From Pseudoalteromonas lipolytica (GTDB lineage Bacteria; Pseudomonadota; Gammaproteobacteria; Enterobacterales; Alteromonadaceae), in contig NZ_LJTC01000001.1 in the NCBI RefSeq assembly GCF_001306915.1, positions 33,328 to 97,327 on the forward strand: a DNA stretch of 64,000 nt, read 5' to 3'. A program made the translations under genes and the position numbers. Positions 1 to 10,188 of the stretch are shown here, piece after piece. Under the pieces are notes generated by a model, which saw only the letters and a program-made list of their open reading frames with translations, made no database searches and had not been told where the DNA came from. Position 1 is the stretch's first letter, and every line of letters begins with the position of its first letter.

Positions 1-1694
1 TGAAGCGATTCAATCATTGCTTGGATCTCTTGGGTCGACTCTTGAGTCTTGCTTGCTAGAGAGCGTACTTCATCAGCAACTACGGCAAAGCCTCGGCCTT
101 GTTCACCGGCACGGGCTGCTTCAATGGCTGCATTAAGCGCAAGTAGGTTGGTTTGCTCAGCAATGCCACGAATAACATCTAAAATGCCACCGATTGAAGC
201 GCTGTCTTTATGAAGTTGGTTGATAACTTGCGATGCATCATCGACTTCACGAGCTAGTTGCTCAATGGTTGCTTTATTTTGTGATGAAATGCCTTTGACA
301 CGATCTGCTTCTTTATCAGCGTTCTTTATTTCACTAAGAGCTTGTTGTGCACTGCTACTTACCGCTTGTGATGTACTGCTCATCTCAGTTGTTGCCGTTG
401 CCGCTTGTTCAACTTGTGCTTGTTGATTACGTATAGCTTGGCTGGATTCTTCAGTGATTGCCGATGTCTCTTCAGAAGCAGCAGCTAGCTGTGTAGAGCG
501 AGAGATTATACCTTGGATAAGCGTACGCAAACTTTCAATTAGCGTATTACAGCTACGTGATAGTTCACCGAATTCGTCTTTAGCTGAGTCGTCTAGGCGC
601 TGTGTCATGTCACCGCTTGCCACAATATCAAGGATACGGTTTACTTCAGAAAGGGGCTTGGTTATACGATTAACAGTCACAGCAGCAACGATGATAGCAA
701 TTAAAGTAGCAATCACCATGGCAACCCAAGTCCAAATAGTTGCTGTTGAGACATTACCGCTGACATCTTGCTGCAAGTCAAAAGCCAGCACTGTAGCTTG
801 GTCAACTAGTTCTTTTAATTGCTTTAATGCTTCACTAGTAGAGTTTTCTGCGTTTGCTAATTCAGCTTCTGTTTTAGCAATTGCATCAATTAAACGTTTT
901 TTATTTGCAGATAAACTGTTATTACCACGAACATTATCTGAAAGCGTTTCAAAGTAGCCGTTTAAATCATTATACAAACCGGCGTTATTATCAATAATTG
1001 CTGGGCGAATGAGCCCTAAACTACGCTCAACTTCTTCTAAGTAATAAACCTGTTCATTTTTTACGATGTCTAATGTGTTGAGAGTTTTCACCGTTAGCAT
1101 ATCAGTGCTGTTAGTGACGACTGATTGGAAGTTGTTTTCCATGTTATTGGCGGCTTGATAAGCACGTGAATGGTTTTCTTCAAGTCCATCTATATCAATA
1201 ATATCAAGCACCACTGAATTTGCATCTTCAGCACTGATTTCGATGTTTTCAAGCTGGATGCGTAGTGTTTTATTTAGCTCAAGTTGAGTTTGTTTATCTG
1301 CAAACAGGTTGTCGACAGACTTAACAAAGCGCTTATAAGTTTGCTCAACTTGTTGGCTGCTTTGTTTTAGCTTTGGATCGTTGCTAACAATTTGTTGAAG
1401 CTCTTGGTAGGAATTATCATATCGTTTTTTTTGTTGGTTGAAATTTTTTCTTAATGTCGCCAGTTCATCTTGCGCACTAGTATAAAAACTTGCCTGAGCT
1501 GACTTACTCATTAAAATAAATTCAACCTGTAACTCATAACTCTTATCGAGAGCTGGCAGCGAAAGCTGGTTAACTCGCTGTGTTGATTGATCTATGTTGG
1601 TAATTTTTACCAACGAGTTACCACCAATAAAAAGCAGGAGTAACGTAATAACAATAAAGCCACCCCAAATGCGCTGTCTAACGGTCAAGTTCAT
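1..1694 (-). CDS. Methyl-accepting chemotaxis protein, C-terminus cut by window edge
   Basis: Membrane chemoreceptor that would signal to CheA/CheW. The reading frame opens at 1694 ([12 protein letters not shown]) and stays open to the left edge, giving about 564 residues. A membrane helix lies near residues 9-29, followed by a long helical periplasmic domain, a second membrane helix near 315-345, and a HAMP domain. The cytoplasmic hairpin includes the conserved tip [20 protein letters not shown] near residue 515. The ligand is unknown; the sensor domain looks like a helical bundle rather than a Cache domain. The last part of the signalling hairpin is off the window. The apaH stop lies about 140 bp upstream on the same strand, so the gene probably has its own promoter in the AT-rich gap 1695-1835. 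Confidence 0.93.
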   Translation of the reverse strand, partial: MNLTVRQRIWGGFIVITLLLLFIGGNSLVKITNIDQSTQRVNQLSLPALDKSYELQVEFILMSKSAQASFYTSAQDELATLRKNFNQQKKRYDNSYQELQQIVSNDPKLKQSSQQVEQTYKRFVKSVDNLFADKQTQLELNKTLRIQLENIEISAEDANSVVLDIIDIDGLEENHSRAYQAANNMENNFQSVVTNSTDMLTVKTLNTLDIVKNEQVYYLEEVERSLGLIRPAIIDNNAGLYNDLNGYFETLSDNVRGNNSLSANKKRLIDAIAKTEAELANAENSTSEALKQLKELVDQATVLAFDLQQDVSGNVSTATIWTWVAMVIATLIAIIVAAVTVNRITKPLSEVNRILDIVASGDMTQRLDDSAKDEFGELSRSCNTLIESLRTLIQGIISRSTQLAAASEETSAITEESSQAIRNQQAQVEQAATATTEMSSTSQAVSSSAQQALSEIKNADKEADRVKGISSQNKATIEQLAREVDDASQVINQLHKDSASIGGILDVIRGIAEQTNLLALNAAIEAARAGEQGRGFAVVADEVRSLASKTQESTQEIQAMIESL

Positions 1695-1835
1695 ATGCAA
1701 TTCCAGAAAATAGTACTAATCAACACTTATCGGCAAGGTTGCCAATTAGTTAAGTATTTAAATTTAATTAGCTTTAAATTAAATTTATTTTAATTGTTAT
1801 AAATCTAACAGATGTTCAGCTATTTTTCAGTTTAT

Positions 1836-2651
1836 TTAGATAAAAGAGTGGGATTTTTCGACGAAATAGTCTTTTGTGTTGAGTTCCATTAGGGTCATTG
1901 CGCCACCCCAAACACAGCCTGTATCAAGTGCGTGGATGTTTTCTTGTTTGACTTTACCTTCTAAAGCAGCCCAGTGGCCAAATGCAATATGCTGTTTTAA
2001 CTTAGAAATATCAGGGTGATCGAACCAAGGTATTATTGAGCTGTCTTCACTAATACTGGTTTTGTTTGCAAAATCGAGTTCACCTGTAAGGTTTACGAAC
2101 CGCATCCGAGTGAAATAATTAACAATATAGCGAAATTTAGCTTCACTACTTAAATTCGATTGCCACTGTAACGGATGGGGATCGTACATATTGGCGAAGT
2201 AATGAGTTGCATCAGCTCCTTGATAGCATTGCTGGGCAAAACTAGCACGTTTCAATGCTTTTTTTATTGACCAGCTAGGATTTAGGCCAGCATGACTTAT
2301 CAGCATGTTATAGCGTTCAAGCCAAATAGCTAATGGCTGTTGCTGTAAAAAATGAATATATTCAGCGCGTTTTGGACTATTAAAAACATCGGCCAGCTTA
2401 TCTTTGGGGTTTGCAGGTTTATTTAGATAATGACAAGCGATAAGGTGTAAATCATGATTACCAAGGGTAATAGTTACACTGCCTTGCATAGTATGAAGGC
2501 GCTCGAGACAGGCGAGTGAGTCAGGACCTCGAGCGACTATATCGCCGACTAAGTAAAGGTGATCTTGGCTTGGGTTGAAGTTGACCCGTTTCAATAACGC
2601 ATCAAATTCACTATAACACCCCTGTAAATCACCAATTGCATAATCAGCCAT
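1836..2651 (-). CDS. apaH: Bis(5'-nucleosyl)-tetraphosphatase, symmetrical
   Basis: Hydrolyses diadenosine tetraphosphate (Ap4A) to two ADP. It is a calcineurin-like metallophosphoesterase of 271 aa, the usual ApaH length. Metal-binding motifs are visible: GDLQGC at residues 7-12, GDIVARGPDS at 36-45, GNHD at 64-67 and SHAGLNP further on. It is the last gene of the lptD-surA-pdxA-rsmA-apaG-apaH series and starts 6 bp after the apaG stop, the same order as in E. coli. Function is assigned by family and synteny. Confidence 0.97.
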   Translation of the reverse strand: MADYAIGDLQGCYSEFDALLKRVNFNPSQDHLYLVGDIVARGPDSLACLERLHTMQGSVTITLGNHDLHLIACHYLNKPANPKDKLADVFNSPKRAEYIHFLQQQPLAIWLERYNMLISHAGLNPSWSIKKALKRASFAQQCYQGADATHYFANMYDPHPLQWQSNLSSEAKFRYIVNYFTRMRFVNLTGELDFANKTSISEDSSIIPWFDHPDISKLKQHIAFGHWAALEGKVKQENIHALDTGCVWGGAMTLMELNTKDYFVEKSHSFI

Positions 2652-2657
2652 CGTTAT

Positions 2658-3047
2658 TTAGTGCAATATGTTTGGGCGAGCTAAACGAAACACCTCGATT
2701 GGTGCTTCGAATTCAGTCCCAAATTCGTTACGCATGGTGTAATGACCTTGCATTGTCCCAACTGGGGTATCAAGCACAGCGCCACTGGTGTATTTGTAGC
2801 TTTCACCTGGGGCAATGGTTGGGGTTTCACCAACAACACCTTCACCTTGTACTTCCACTTCTTTACCGTTAGCATCAGTAATTAACCAATAACGGCTCAA
2901 AAGCTTAGCACTGCATAAACTGTGGTTTTTAATGGTGATAGAATAAGCAAAAACGTATTTATCTTGTTCAGGCTCTGATTGACCTTCTACGTAGAAGGTC
3001 TCAACCGACACCTTAATTGGAGAACCTAGATTACTGCTTGTTGTCAT
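2658..3047 (-). CDS. apaG: ApaG protein (DUF525 fold)
   Basis: Small beta-sandwich protein of 129 aa, typical of the ApaG family. The conserved stretch around YSITIKNHS, followed by a region rich in glycine and proline ([12 protein letters not shown]) and GTMQGHY, matches the family. In bacteria its molecular role is not firmly known; it is genetically linked to Ap4A turnover through apaH. The start overlaps the 3' end of rsmA by 17 bp (3031-3047), so translation is probably coupled to rsmA. Confidence 0.96.
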   Translation of the reverse strand: MTTSSNLGSPIKVSVETFYVEGQSEPEQDKYVFAYSITIKNHSLCSAKLLSRYWLITDANGKEVEVQGEGVVGETPTIAPGESYKYTSGAVLDTPVGTMQGHYTMRNEFGTEFEAPIEVFRLARPNILH

Positions 3048-3837
3048 AAATCCAATTAGCTATATCAATAAATTGTTGTAAAGACAGGCTTTCAGCACGC
3101 AGCGTGATATCAATGCCGATGCTTGTTAGTTCTTCAGCTGTAAGTAAGTTAGATAAACTATTACGCAGAGTCTTACGGCGCTGATTAAAGGCTTCTAAGC
3201 ATACTGTGTTAAGAAGTTTTGTACTTTTAGCTGAACGCTGTTCAGGCTTTTTAGGGATCAAACGAATTACTGCTGAATCGACCTTAGGGGCTGGCTTAAA
3301 GCACTCTGGTGGTACATCAATCACTGGCATTGCGTGACAGTAATATTGTGTCATTACACTCAAGCGGCCAAAAGCTTTGCTGCCTGGGCCTGCGACCATG
3401 CGTTTAACCACTTCTTTTTGCAGCATAAAGTGCATATGCTCAACATTGTCTGCAAATTCAAATAAATGGAATAACAGCGGGGTCGAAACATTGTAAGGTA
3501 AGTTACCAAAAATCTTTAATTTTTCGTCTGACTTGATCAAAGAGCTAAAGTCGAACTTCATTGCATCGCCTTGATGCACTGTTAACTTTGGCCCTAAAAA
3601 TGGGTGGCTCGTTAAACGTTCTGCTAAGTCTTTATCTAACTCAACAACCGTTAGGTGGCCACTTAAATCAGCGACTGGCTCAGTGATAGCACCAAGACCC
3701 GGGCCGATTTCTACTAAATTATCTTCAGGTTTAGGATCAATGGCCGTGACGATTTTGTCGATGATCATGTCATCGTTTAAAAAGTTTTGACCAAAACGCT
3801 TACGAGCGCGGTGTCCTAAATGTACTTTATCTGTCAT
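3031..3837 (-). CDS. rsmA: 16S rRNA (adenine1518/1519-N6)-dimethyltransferase
   Basis: RsmA (KsgA) dimethylates two adjacent adenines in helix 45 of 16S rRNA late in 30S assembly, using SAM. The 268-aa protein shows the N-terminal KRFGQNFL signature (residues 13-20), the SAM-binding loop EIGPGLG (43-49) and the catalytic NLPY motif (112-115). The ATG overlaps the pdxA stop by 4 bp (3834-3837), so the two are translationally linked. Loss of this gene usually gives kasugamycin resistance (known for the family). Confidence 0.97.
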   Translation of the reverse strand: MTDKVHLGHRARKRFGQNFLNDDMIIDKIVTAIDPKPEDNLVEIGPGLGAITEPVADLSGHLTVVELDKDLAERLTSHPFLGPKLTVHQGDAMKFDFSSLIKSDEKLKIFGNLPYNVSTPLLFHLFEFADNVEHMHFMLQKEVVKRMVAGPGSKAFGRLSVMTQYYCHAMPVIDVPPECFKPAPKVDSAVIRLIPKKPEQRSAKSTKLLNTVCLEAFNQRRKTLRNSLSNLLTAEELTSIGIDITLRAESLSLQQFIDIANWIYDNKQ

Positions 3838-4826
3838 TGATTCTGTGCTTTTTCATGGGCGAGCTTAATTGCTTCGCGGATCGCTAATTCAAAACTACCT
3901 ACATCAGCAGTACCTGTGCCGGCTAAATCGAGAGCCGTGCCGTGATCTACTGAGGTGCGAATAAATGGCAGGCCAAGAGTGATGTTGACCGAATTGCCGA
4001 AACCTTTGTATTTTAGCACAGGTAATCCCTGATCGTGATACATTGCAAGCACTGCATCTGCTTGCGAAAGATATTTATCTTGGAATAGGGTATCAGCAGG
4101 CAATGGGCCAATTAAGTTCATACCTTGGTTATTTAATAGCTCAAGAGTTGGCGTTATAGTGTCAATTTCTTCAGTGCCTAAATGACCATCTTCGCCGGCA
4201 TGTGGGTTTAAGCCACATACGAGAATGCGTGGCTTTTCAATGCCAAACTTTGTTTGTAAGTCATGATTTAATATTGTGGCTACTTTGCTTAAACGCTCAA
4301 CGGTGATTGCGCGCGATACATAAGCAAGCGGTATATGGGTCGTAACAAGTGCCACACGCAAGCCTTCAGTTGCTAACAACATCACCACATCAGCAGTATT
4401 TGATTGCTGTGCAAAATACTCTGTGTGACCGCTGAACGAAATCCCCGCTTTGTTGATAATCCCTTTATGAACAGGGCCTGTAACAACAGCAGCAAAAGTA
4501 CCATCCATATTTTTTTCACTGGCAATGCGCAGTGTATCCAACACATATTGACCGTTAGCGTCATTAAGTACGCCCACTTCAACGTCTGTGCCTAAATCTA
4601 CTTGGTGTAAGTAAACGCTGCCTGCAGGGGCAATGCTTGGTGCTTGGCTATCATCGAAGTCAATTAAATTGATATCTAAACCAAGCAACTTAGCGCGCTG
4701 TTTTAATAACGCGCCATCAGCAATCACCACCAGTTGGGCATCCCACTGGTGCTGCGCTAACTTGATAAGTAAATCAGGGCCAATACCAGCTGGCTCACCT
4801 GGGGTAATTGCAATTCTAATGGTCAT
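3834..4826 (-). CDS. pdxA: 4-hydroxythreonine-4-phosphate dehydrogenase
   Basis: NAD-dependent enzyme of the DXP-dependent pyridoxal 5'-phosphate pathway; oxidises 4-phosphohydroxy-L-threonine. The protein is 330 aa, as expected. It begins with the family signature [12 protein letters not shown], has the metal and substrate-binding HTE at 134-136 and the later [11 protein letters not shown] segment with another metal-binding histidine. It starts 5 bp after the surA stop and overlaps rsmA by 4 bp, so it sits inside a tight operon. Confidence 0.97.
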   Translation of the reverse strand: MTIRIAITPGEPAGIGPDLLIKLAQHQWDAQLVVIADGALLKQRAKLLGLDINLIDFDDSQAPSIAPAGSVYLHQVDLGTDVEVGVLNDANGQYVLDTLRIASEKNMDGTFAAVVTGPVHKGIINKAGISFSGHTEYFAQQSNTADVVMLLATEGLRVALVTTHIPLAYVSRAITVERLSKVATILNHDLQTKFGIEKPRILVCGLNPHAGEDGHLGTEEIDTITPTLELLNNQGMNLIGPLPADTLFQDKYLSQADAVLAMYHDQGLPVLKYKGFGNSVNITLGLPFIRTSVDHGTALDLAGTGTADVGSFELAIREAIKLAHEKAQNQ

Positions 4827-4831
4827 AATTT

Positions 4832-6124
4832 TTATTCTGTTGGGAAAATATCAACGTGTGCTTGCTCACGCATTTCTTGCTGCCAGTTGAAACTTTCTTC
4901 TTTAAATTTACGATTAAACAGTAGTTGGTGAGCGCGGTTACGTTTAGCTTGCTCTGTTTTATCTGCTACACGCTTATCAAGTAGCTGTACAATGTGCCAA
5001 CCAAACTGAGTTCTGAATGGCTCACTGATTTCATTTTTATCTAGAGAAAGCAGGGTATTTTTAAATTCTGGTACATAGGTGCTTGGGTCAGTCCAGTCGT
5101 ACTCACCACCTTTTAGTGCTGAACCTGGATCTTCAGAGTACTCTTTAGCTAGTTCTGCAAAGTCAGCTTTACCATCACGAAGATCTTTTGCAAAGCCTTT
5201 AAGCATGTCACGCGCTTTTTCTTCGCTTAAAATAATTGATGGTTTAACTAAGATATGGCGTGAACGAACTTCTGTTGTTTCAACAACTTGACGACCACGA
5301 ACATCTTGCACTTTGATGATGTGGAAACCAGCACCTGAACGAAGCGGACCAACAATGTCATCTTTTTTATGACCTTTTACAGCTTCTGCGAATAGCGATG
5401 GCATTTCGTTGATGCTCATCCAACCAAGCTGACCACCCTCAAGTGCCTTTGAGCCGCTTGAAGATGAAATAGCAATACGCTTGAACTCTTTGCCTTCTTT
5501 TAAAAACTCAATAACTTTCTCAGCTCGCGTTTTAGCGCTCGCAATTTCATCCGCAGTAGCATCACTAGGAATATCAATCAAGATATGGCCAATGTCATAT
5601 TCTTCGGCATTTTTACCTTGTGTTTCCATGATTTTTAACAGGTTATCAATTTCTTGCGTACTGATATAAATACGGCGATCCACGTTCATACGAGTTACTT
5701 GTTGCGTGGTGATCTCTTTACGGATTTCTTCGCGATATGCAGGGTAGCTGTCTCCAGCCGCTTCAATTGTCCGACGTAAGTCAGCAATACTGCCACCTTG
5801 CTCACGCGCCATATTTTCTAAAGTTTGGTCTAATTGCGAGTCTGAAATCTCAAGACCCATACGCTCAGCAAGTTGCATCATTAGTTCTTGGCTAACTAAA
5901 CGCTCAATGGCTTGAATTCGCAGTGTATCATCAGAAGGTAATTCTTGACCTTGCTCTGCAGCCTGAGTCTTTACGCGATTAACAATGGTGTCTACTTCAC
6001 TTTGTAAGATAACACCTTGGTTAACAACGCCCACCACTTTGTCAATTTCAACTGGTTTTGCGAAAACGTTTTGGCATAGGCCAACTGTTAATAATGCTGA
6101 TGCAAATAATTTTTTTAAATTCAT
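4832..6124 (-). CDS. surA: Periplasmic chaperone / peptidyl-prolyl isomerase SurA
   Basis: Chaperone that escorts unfolded outer-membrane proteins to the BAM complex. The 430-aa precursor begins with a Sec signal peptide (about residues 1-22, ending VFA). Then come the N-terminal chaperone domain, two parvulin domains (about 170-275 and 285-385; the second contains [17 protein letters not shown] and FGWHIVQL) and a C-terminal helix. LptD is a known SurA client, which fits its position just upstream in the same operon; the gap to lptD is 36 bp. Confidence 0.97.
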   Translation of the reverse strand: MNLKKLFASALLTVGLCQNVFAKPVEIDKVVGVVNQGVILQSEVDTIVNRVKTQAAEQGQELPSDDTLRIQAIERLVSQELMMQLAERMGLEISDSQLDQTLENMAREQGGSIADLRRTIEAAGDSYPAYREEIRKEITTQQVTRMNVDRRIYISTQEIDNLLKIMETQGKNAEEYDIGHILIDIPSDATADEIASAKTRAEKVIEFLKEGKEFKRIAISSSSGSKALEGGQLGWMSINEMPSLFAEAVKGHKKDDIVGPLRSGAGFHIIKVQDVRGRQVVETTEVRSRHILVKPSIILSEEKARDMLKGFAKDLRDGKADFAELAKEYSEDPGSALKGGEYDWTDPSTYVPEFKNTLLSLDKNEISEPFRTQFGWHIVQLLDKRVADKTEQAKRNRAHQLLFNRKFKEESFNWQQEMREQAHVDIFPTE

Positions 6125-6160
6125 ACTTTTTCTAATACTCTTGCTAATAGTACTGCGGTA

Positions 6161-8407
6161 CTAGTTATTAAGAAAATACGGTCTACGATAGCCAAAAATA
6201 CCTTGTTGTAATAATTTTTGTGCATCATAACGGCTTTTGCTTCCAAGCCCTTTTAACACAATATTGAAACCAATACTTGTGTCAAAGGTTGCTTGCTCTT
6301 GACCAATCGCCTGGTTCAAATCAGTTTCGATTTGACGACGGCCTGTGATTTGAAACGCCCAACAGCATGATTCATACTGAAGACCGCTGAAAACCTCAAT
6401 ACTACGACCGCTCTCTAAATCACGGTGGTAGCTGCCAACAAACTGCCAATCTTCTGATAGCGGAATGCTGGTAAATAGACCAACTTGCTCGATTGTATTG
6501 CCTGAGACATCATTTGCATAGCGATGGTTCAATTGCACGAGCTGTTTATCGTCACCTTTATAATCTAAGGTGATATTTGACTGAATAATTTCTTTACCAT
6601 CAGTGTCGTACTGGATACCACCTGATAAATACCAACGACGGTGCCAATGTAACATGGTTTGCGCTGCAAACAAGGCATTGTAGTTAGTGTCGGAGTCGAT
6701 ACCTTGTGATGTAGGCTTGGCATCATTACTTAAATAAAAAATTTGTCCGGCACTGAAGTTAAATACTTCTTCATTTTCACTACTAAATAAGCGTGTTGTT
6801 GCACCTAACGTAAATTGGTTTGCAGTTGCTATCCGGTCGATACTTGAAAAACGGCGATCTCTAAATAAGCCAAAGAAATCGTCTTGTAATTTTGCTGTAT
6901 CGTAAAGACCAATATTTGATTGGTCTTTATTTGGCGTATATAAGTACTGAATTTGTGGTTCAAGAGTTTGAATACCATCTTTAAAGAAAAATGCAGTATC
7001 ACGCTCAAAATTTAATTGGCTGTATAAACGCACTTTAGGTAGGGTTCGAGTGACATTTTCATCAAACTCGGTACCAGCTAAGTCACCATGTTGGTTGTAT
7101 TCAGTATGTAATAAGCTGAACTCAGATAAAAATGACCATGCGTATTCTTGATAACCAAAACTTGCTTTAGGCTCTATATGAACACGGCTTGCTTCATCAA
7201 TTACAGCTTCATCATTAGTGAAATAACTGAGCTCACCATCAAGGGTTAAATCAATGCCATAAAAATCATATGCATCAGTTTGCGAAAAACTAATTTGTGG
7301 CAGCGCCGCATATGATTCACGGTGATCACCAAGTACTTCAAAACTTTGCAACTTGATATTGGTTCGCCAAGTGTCACCTAAGTGGGTTAGAGAGCCGGTG
7401 CGGTACAACTGAGTATCGGTGCGAGTCGCATAACCAGAGTTTAAATCGGTTAAGTAGTTATCATCACTGACGTTTGTTATGTCGATATTAGCACGCCAGT
7501 TTTCACCTAAATAACTTTGCTGTTGCCAGTGGAACAGGTAACGAGAGTCTACATTTGGCTCTTCGTCATCTTTGTCTAGGTACTCAACAGCAACTAAGCC
7601 ATTATTTTGCTCAGTTAAATAACGAAACTCCCCAATCATTTGTAAACCGCGTTTAGACATATAGCGCGGTGTTATAGTCGCGTCGTAATTTGGTGCAATA
7701 TTCCAGTAATAAGGAGTAATGGTTTCGATACCATAGCGGCCTGAGCTCGAGAAGTTAGGTGTTAGTAAACCTGACTTACGACGGTCATCTAATGGGAAAG
7801 TAAAATAAGGAACATAAAGTACTGGGGTATCAAACACTCTAAGCACAGTATTATGTGTTTCGCCCCAACCTTCTTCTCTTGATAAGTCGATTTCGTCAGC
7901 TTCGATGGCCCACACAGGTGTTTCACCCGGACAGGTAGTAAAGCTTGCGTTCATCAGGTTTAGGCCAGACTCATTAACTGTTAGTTTTTCTGCGCCGCCA
8001 TGACCAAGTTGATCAGTAAACTTATAGTCTGCGCCTAGCAAGCTCAATTCAGAATTGTTTAAATCTGCATTGAGTCCAGAGCTATTAATTTGGCTTACTT
8101 TATCGCGATAAACGATAGGACCGGTTGCATTAAGTAACCCACGTTGTTTGTCAATCAGTGCACTTTGTGCGGACAAATTCATCGTTAGGGTGTTAATATC
8201 TACATTACCGGTAAATTCTGCGCTTTGGGTACCCAATAGTTCAATATCATCGGATTTGATATCGATCGTATTAAGTTCAAGGCCAGGGAGCGGTTGCCAA
8301 GCTCTGGTTTGCATTGAAGTGCCACAAAAATTGTGTGCCAGTTCAGTTTCGGCGAACGATGGTGCGCTAAGTACGCTTAGCATCATTATGCCCCAGGTTT
8401 TGCTCAT
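6161..8407 (-). CDS. lptD: LPS-assembly outer-membrane protein LptD
   Basis: Beta-barrel that, with the lipoprotein LptE, inserts lipopolysaccharide into the outer leaflet. The 748-aa precursor has a signal peptide (about residues 1-19), an N-terminal OstA/LptA-like beta-jellyroll and a large barrel domain. Cysteines are placed as in E. coli LptD: one near the mature N-terminus (C28), one in the jellyroll-barrel hinge (FTTCPGETP) and an adjacent pair near the C-terminus (SCCWAF). That suggests the same inter-domain disulfides. It is the first gene of the minus-strand cluster and is divergent from amgK; an AAGGT ribosome-binding site precedes the ATG. Confidence 0.97.
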   Translation of the reverse strand: MSKTWGIMMLSVLSAPSFAETELAHNFCGTSMQTRAWQPLPGLELNTIDIKSDDIELLGTQSAEFTGNVDINTLTMNLSAQSALIDKQRGLLNATGPIVYRDKVSQINSSGLNADLNNSELSLLGADYKFTDQLGHGGAEKLTVNESGLNLMNASFTTCPGETPVWAIEADEIDLSREEGWGETHNTVLRVFDTPVLYVPYFTFPLDDRRKSGLLTPNFSSSGRYGIETITPYYWNIAPNYDATITPRYMSKRGLQMIGEFRYLTEQNNGLVAVEYLDKDDEEPNVDSRYLFHWQQQSYLGENWRANIDITNVSDDNYLTDLNSGYATRTDTQLYRTGSLTHLGDTWRTNIKLQSFEVLGDHRESYAALPQISFSQTDAYDFYGIDLTLDGELSYFTNDEAVIDEASRVHIEPKASFGYQEYAWSFLSEFSLLHTEYNQHGDLAGTEFDENVTRTLPKVRLYSQLNFERDTAFFFKDGIQTLEPQIQYLYTPNKDQSNIGLYDTAKLQDDFFGLFRDRRFSSIDRIATANQFTLGATTRLFSSENEEVFNFSAGQIFYLSNDAKPTSQGIDSDTNYNALFAAQTMLHWHRRWYLSGGIQYDTDGKEIIQSNITLDYKGDDKQLVQLNHRYANDVSGNTIEQVGLFTSIPLSEDWQFVGSYHRDLESGRSIEVFSGLQYESCCWAFQITGRRQIETDLNQAIGQEQATFDTSIGFNIVLKGLGSKSRYDAQKLLQQGIFGYRRPYFLNN

Positions 8408-8463
8408 TTAATGACCTTAATGCTCTTTGGTTGGATATAAGCTAGACATAATAAAGGAAAACA

Positions 8464-8514
8464 ATGGCAAATACAGTAATTGACTTAGTGAAAAATAGAT
8501 ATCTTACTAAATGA
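8464..8514 (+). CDS. Possible 16-codon leader ORF overlapping amgK
   Basis: An ATG at 8464 is preceded by a good AAAGGA ribosome-binding site about 5 nt away. It opens a 16-codon frame (M-A-N-T-V-I-D-L-V-K-N-R-Y-L-T-K) whose TGA overlaps the amgK ATG as ATGA (8511-8514). The amgK start itself has no clear ribosome-binding site. The layout suggests that ribosomes reach amgK by translational coupling from this short ORF. No homologue can be recognised at this length; the peptide may only serve coupling. Conservation across related genomes would be decisive. Confidence 0.45.
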   Translation: MANTVIDLVKNRYLTK

Positions 8515-9512
8515 ATCGTTATAAAAGTTTACAGCAGTTTTTAAATCCTCACTTTAAAGAGGATGAATATCAATTAGCCGCCATCACTGGGGATGCGAGT
8601 TTTCGTCGGTATTTCCGCGTAAATACAAGTGATCAGAGCTATATTGTCATGGACTCAGATCCAGATAAATTAGATAACACGCCTTATATAGAGCTCAATA
8701 AAGTATTTTCTCAGCATGGGTTTAAGTTACCAAAAATTCTTCAGGCTGATGAAAAACAAGGCTTCTTCTTGCTGAGTGATTTAGGCAATACTCATTTGGC
8801 TGATTTACTGGGCGACGAAGACCGCACTTTACACTACAAACATCTAATAAAGTTAAGTGCACAGTGGGCGCAAATCCCGCCTGCCCAATATATGAAAGTA
8901 TTTGATGGCGAGTTTTTACAGTTTGAGCTAAGTATTTTTAGAGATTGGTTAGTCGATAACTTTATCGGTGAGCAACTCTCTGCTGATGAGCAGAAAATGT
9001 GGCAACAAGCCTGTGAGTTATTAATTAATAATGCCCTTGAGCAACCAATTGTTACGGTGCACCGAGACTTCCATAGTCGCAATATTATGCGCACAGGGCA
9101 GCAATGGGCAATCATCGATTATCAAGATGCCGTACAAGGGCCGGTGTGTTATGACCTTGTTTCATTATTAAGAGATTGCTATTTCAAGCTACCAGAACAA
9201 GAGCTCGACTACCTTTTACATTACGCTTATGACGAATTTAGCGAGCAGCAGCTATTGCAAGACACTTCGTTTGCGATGTTTAAACGTTGGTTTGACTTAA
9301 CCGGCGTGCAGCGTCATTTAAAAGCTGCGGGCATATTTTGCCGCTTAAAATTACGTGACGGTAAGTCTGGCTATTTGAATAATGTACTGCCAACCCTTAC
9401 ATACATCAGTAATGTCAGTAAAGAATACCCAGAGTTAACAGCCCTTGGTCAGTGGATAGAGCAGATAATTATGCCACAGACTAAGCAGCGTTTAACGAAA
9501 GAGTCCAAATGA
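8511..9512 (+). CDS. amgK: N-acetylmuramate/N-acetylglucosamine anomeric kinase (aminoglycoside phosphotransferase fold)
   Basis: Phosphorylates MurNAc (and GlcNAc) at C1 in the cell-wall recycling route that bypasses de novo UDP-MurNAc synthesis. The 333-aa protein has the kinase-like fold of aminoglycoside phosphotransferases: a nucleotide-binding start near GDASFRRYFRV (27-37), the catalytic HRDFHSRN loop (about 184-191, D186) and the metal-binding DYQD near 203. The next gene, overlapping by 4 bp, is a MurU-type nucleotidyltransferase, and lptD is divergent; the same neighbourhood is known in Pseudomonas putida, where the pathway was defined. Substrate is inferred from that synteny. Confidence 0.88.
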   Translation: MNRYKSLQQFLNPHFKEDEYQLAAITGDASFRRYFRVNTSDQSYIVMDSDPDKLDNTPYIELNKVFSQHGFKLPKILQADEKQGFFLLSDLGNTHLADLLGDEDRTLHYKHLIKLSAQWAQIPPAQYMKVFDGEFLQFELSIFRDWLVDNFIGEQLSADEQKMWQQACELLINNALEQPIVTVHRDFHSRNIMRTGQQWAIIDYQDAVQGPVCYDLVSLLRDCYFKLPEQELDYLLHYAYDEFSEQQLLQDTSFAMFKRWFDLTGVQRHLKAAGIFCRLKLRDGKSGYLNNVLPTLTYISNVSKEYPELTALGQWIEQIIMPQTKQRLTKESK

Positions 9513-10165
9513 AAGCAATGATCCTAGCTGCGGGGCGTGGTAAACGCATGATGCCGCTAACCGAAACGCAACCAAAGCCGATGCTAAAGATTAACGGCAA
9601 GCCATTATTAGAGCATCATATTAATAACTTACGTCAAGCCGGGGTTACCGATATTGTTATTAACCTTGCCTGGCAGGGCGACAAAATAACAGAGTATTTC
9701 GGTGATGGTTCGCAGTTTGGTGTATCGATCACTTACAGCCAAGAGCAGGCTGGGGGGCTTGAAACCGCCGGGGGGATCATTCAAGCATTGCCGTTATTGG
9801 GCGAACAATTTATTGTCATCAATGGTGATGTGTTTACTGATTACGATGTGACTTCGTTAATGCAGTTGCACCTGCAAGCCGGTGAGGCGCATATTGTCCT
9901 TGTTGAAAATCCTGCGCATAATCCTGATGGTGATTTTGCACTGAGTCATCTAAGTCCTGATAGTCAAAAGTATACTTTTTCCGGTATAAGTCGTTATCAT
10001 GCTGATTTCTTTAAAGGTCTCAGCACAGGTATTCGCCCGCTTGGGCCAATCTTGCGCGAAAAGCTCAGTGAGTACCAGGTTTCGACTGAACTTTATTTGG
10101 GTCAGTGGGATGACATTGGCACACCAGCCAGACTCGACGAAATCAATCAGCGTTTCGCTTTGTAA
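9509..10165 (+). CDS. murU: N-acetylmuramate 1-phosphate uridylyltransferase
   Basis: Joins MurNAc-1-phosphate to UTP to give UDP-MurNAc, the second step after AmgK. The 218-aa nucleotidyltransferase begins with the pyrophosphorylase signature LAAGRGKRMMPLTETQPKPM (residues 6-25) and has a metal-binding NGDVFTD segment near 110. It is shorter than glucose-1-phosphate thymidylyltransferases and lacks a left-handed helix domain, which suits MurU. Its ATG overlaps the amgK stop (ATGA). In species with this pathway, recycling lowers fosfomycin sensitivity (known for Pseudomonas; inferred here). Confidence 0.88.
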   Translation: MKAMILAAGRGKRMMPLTETQPKPMLKINGKPLLEHHINNLRQAGVTDIVINLAWQGDKITEYFGDGSQFGVSITYSQEQAGGLETAGGIIQALPLLGEQFIVINGDVFTDYDVTSLMQLHLQAGEAHIVLVENPAHNPDGDFALSHLSPDSQKYTFSGISRYHADFFKGLSTGIRPLGPILREKLSEYQVSTELYLGQWDDIGTPARLDEINQRFAL

Positions 10166-10188
10166 AAACAACAGAGGTTTGCCAAATT

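Noticed and set aside
454..957. Plus-strand open frame of 167 codons inside the chemoreceptor
   Set aside because: It is antisense to a clear receptor with conserved signalling residues and has a composition typical of a mirror frame.
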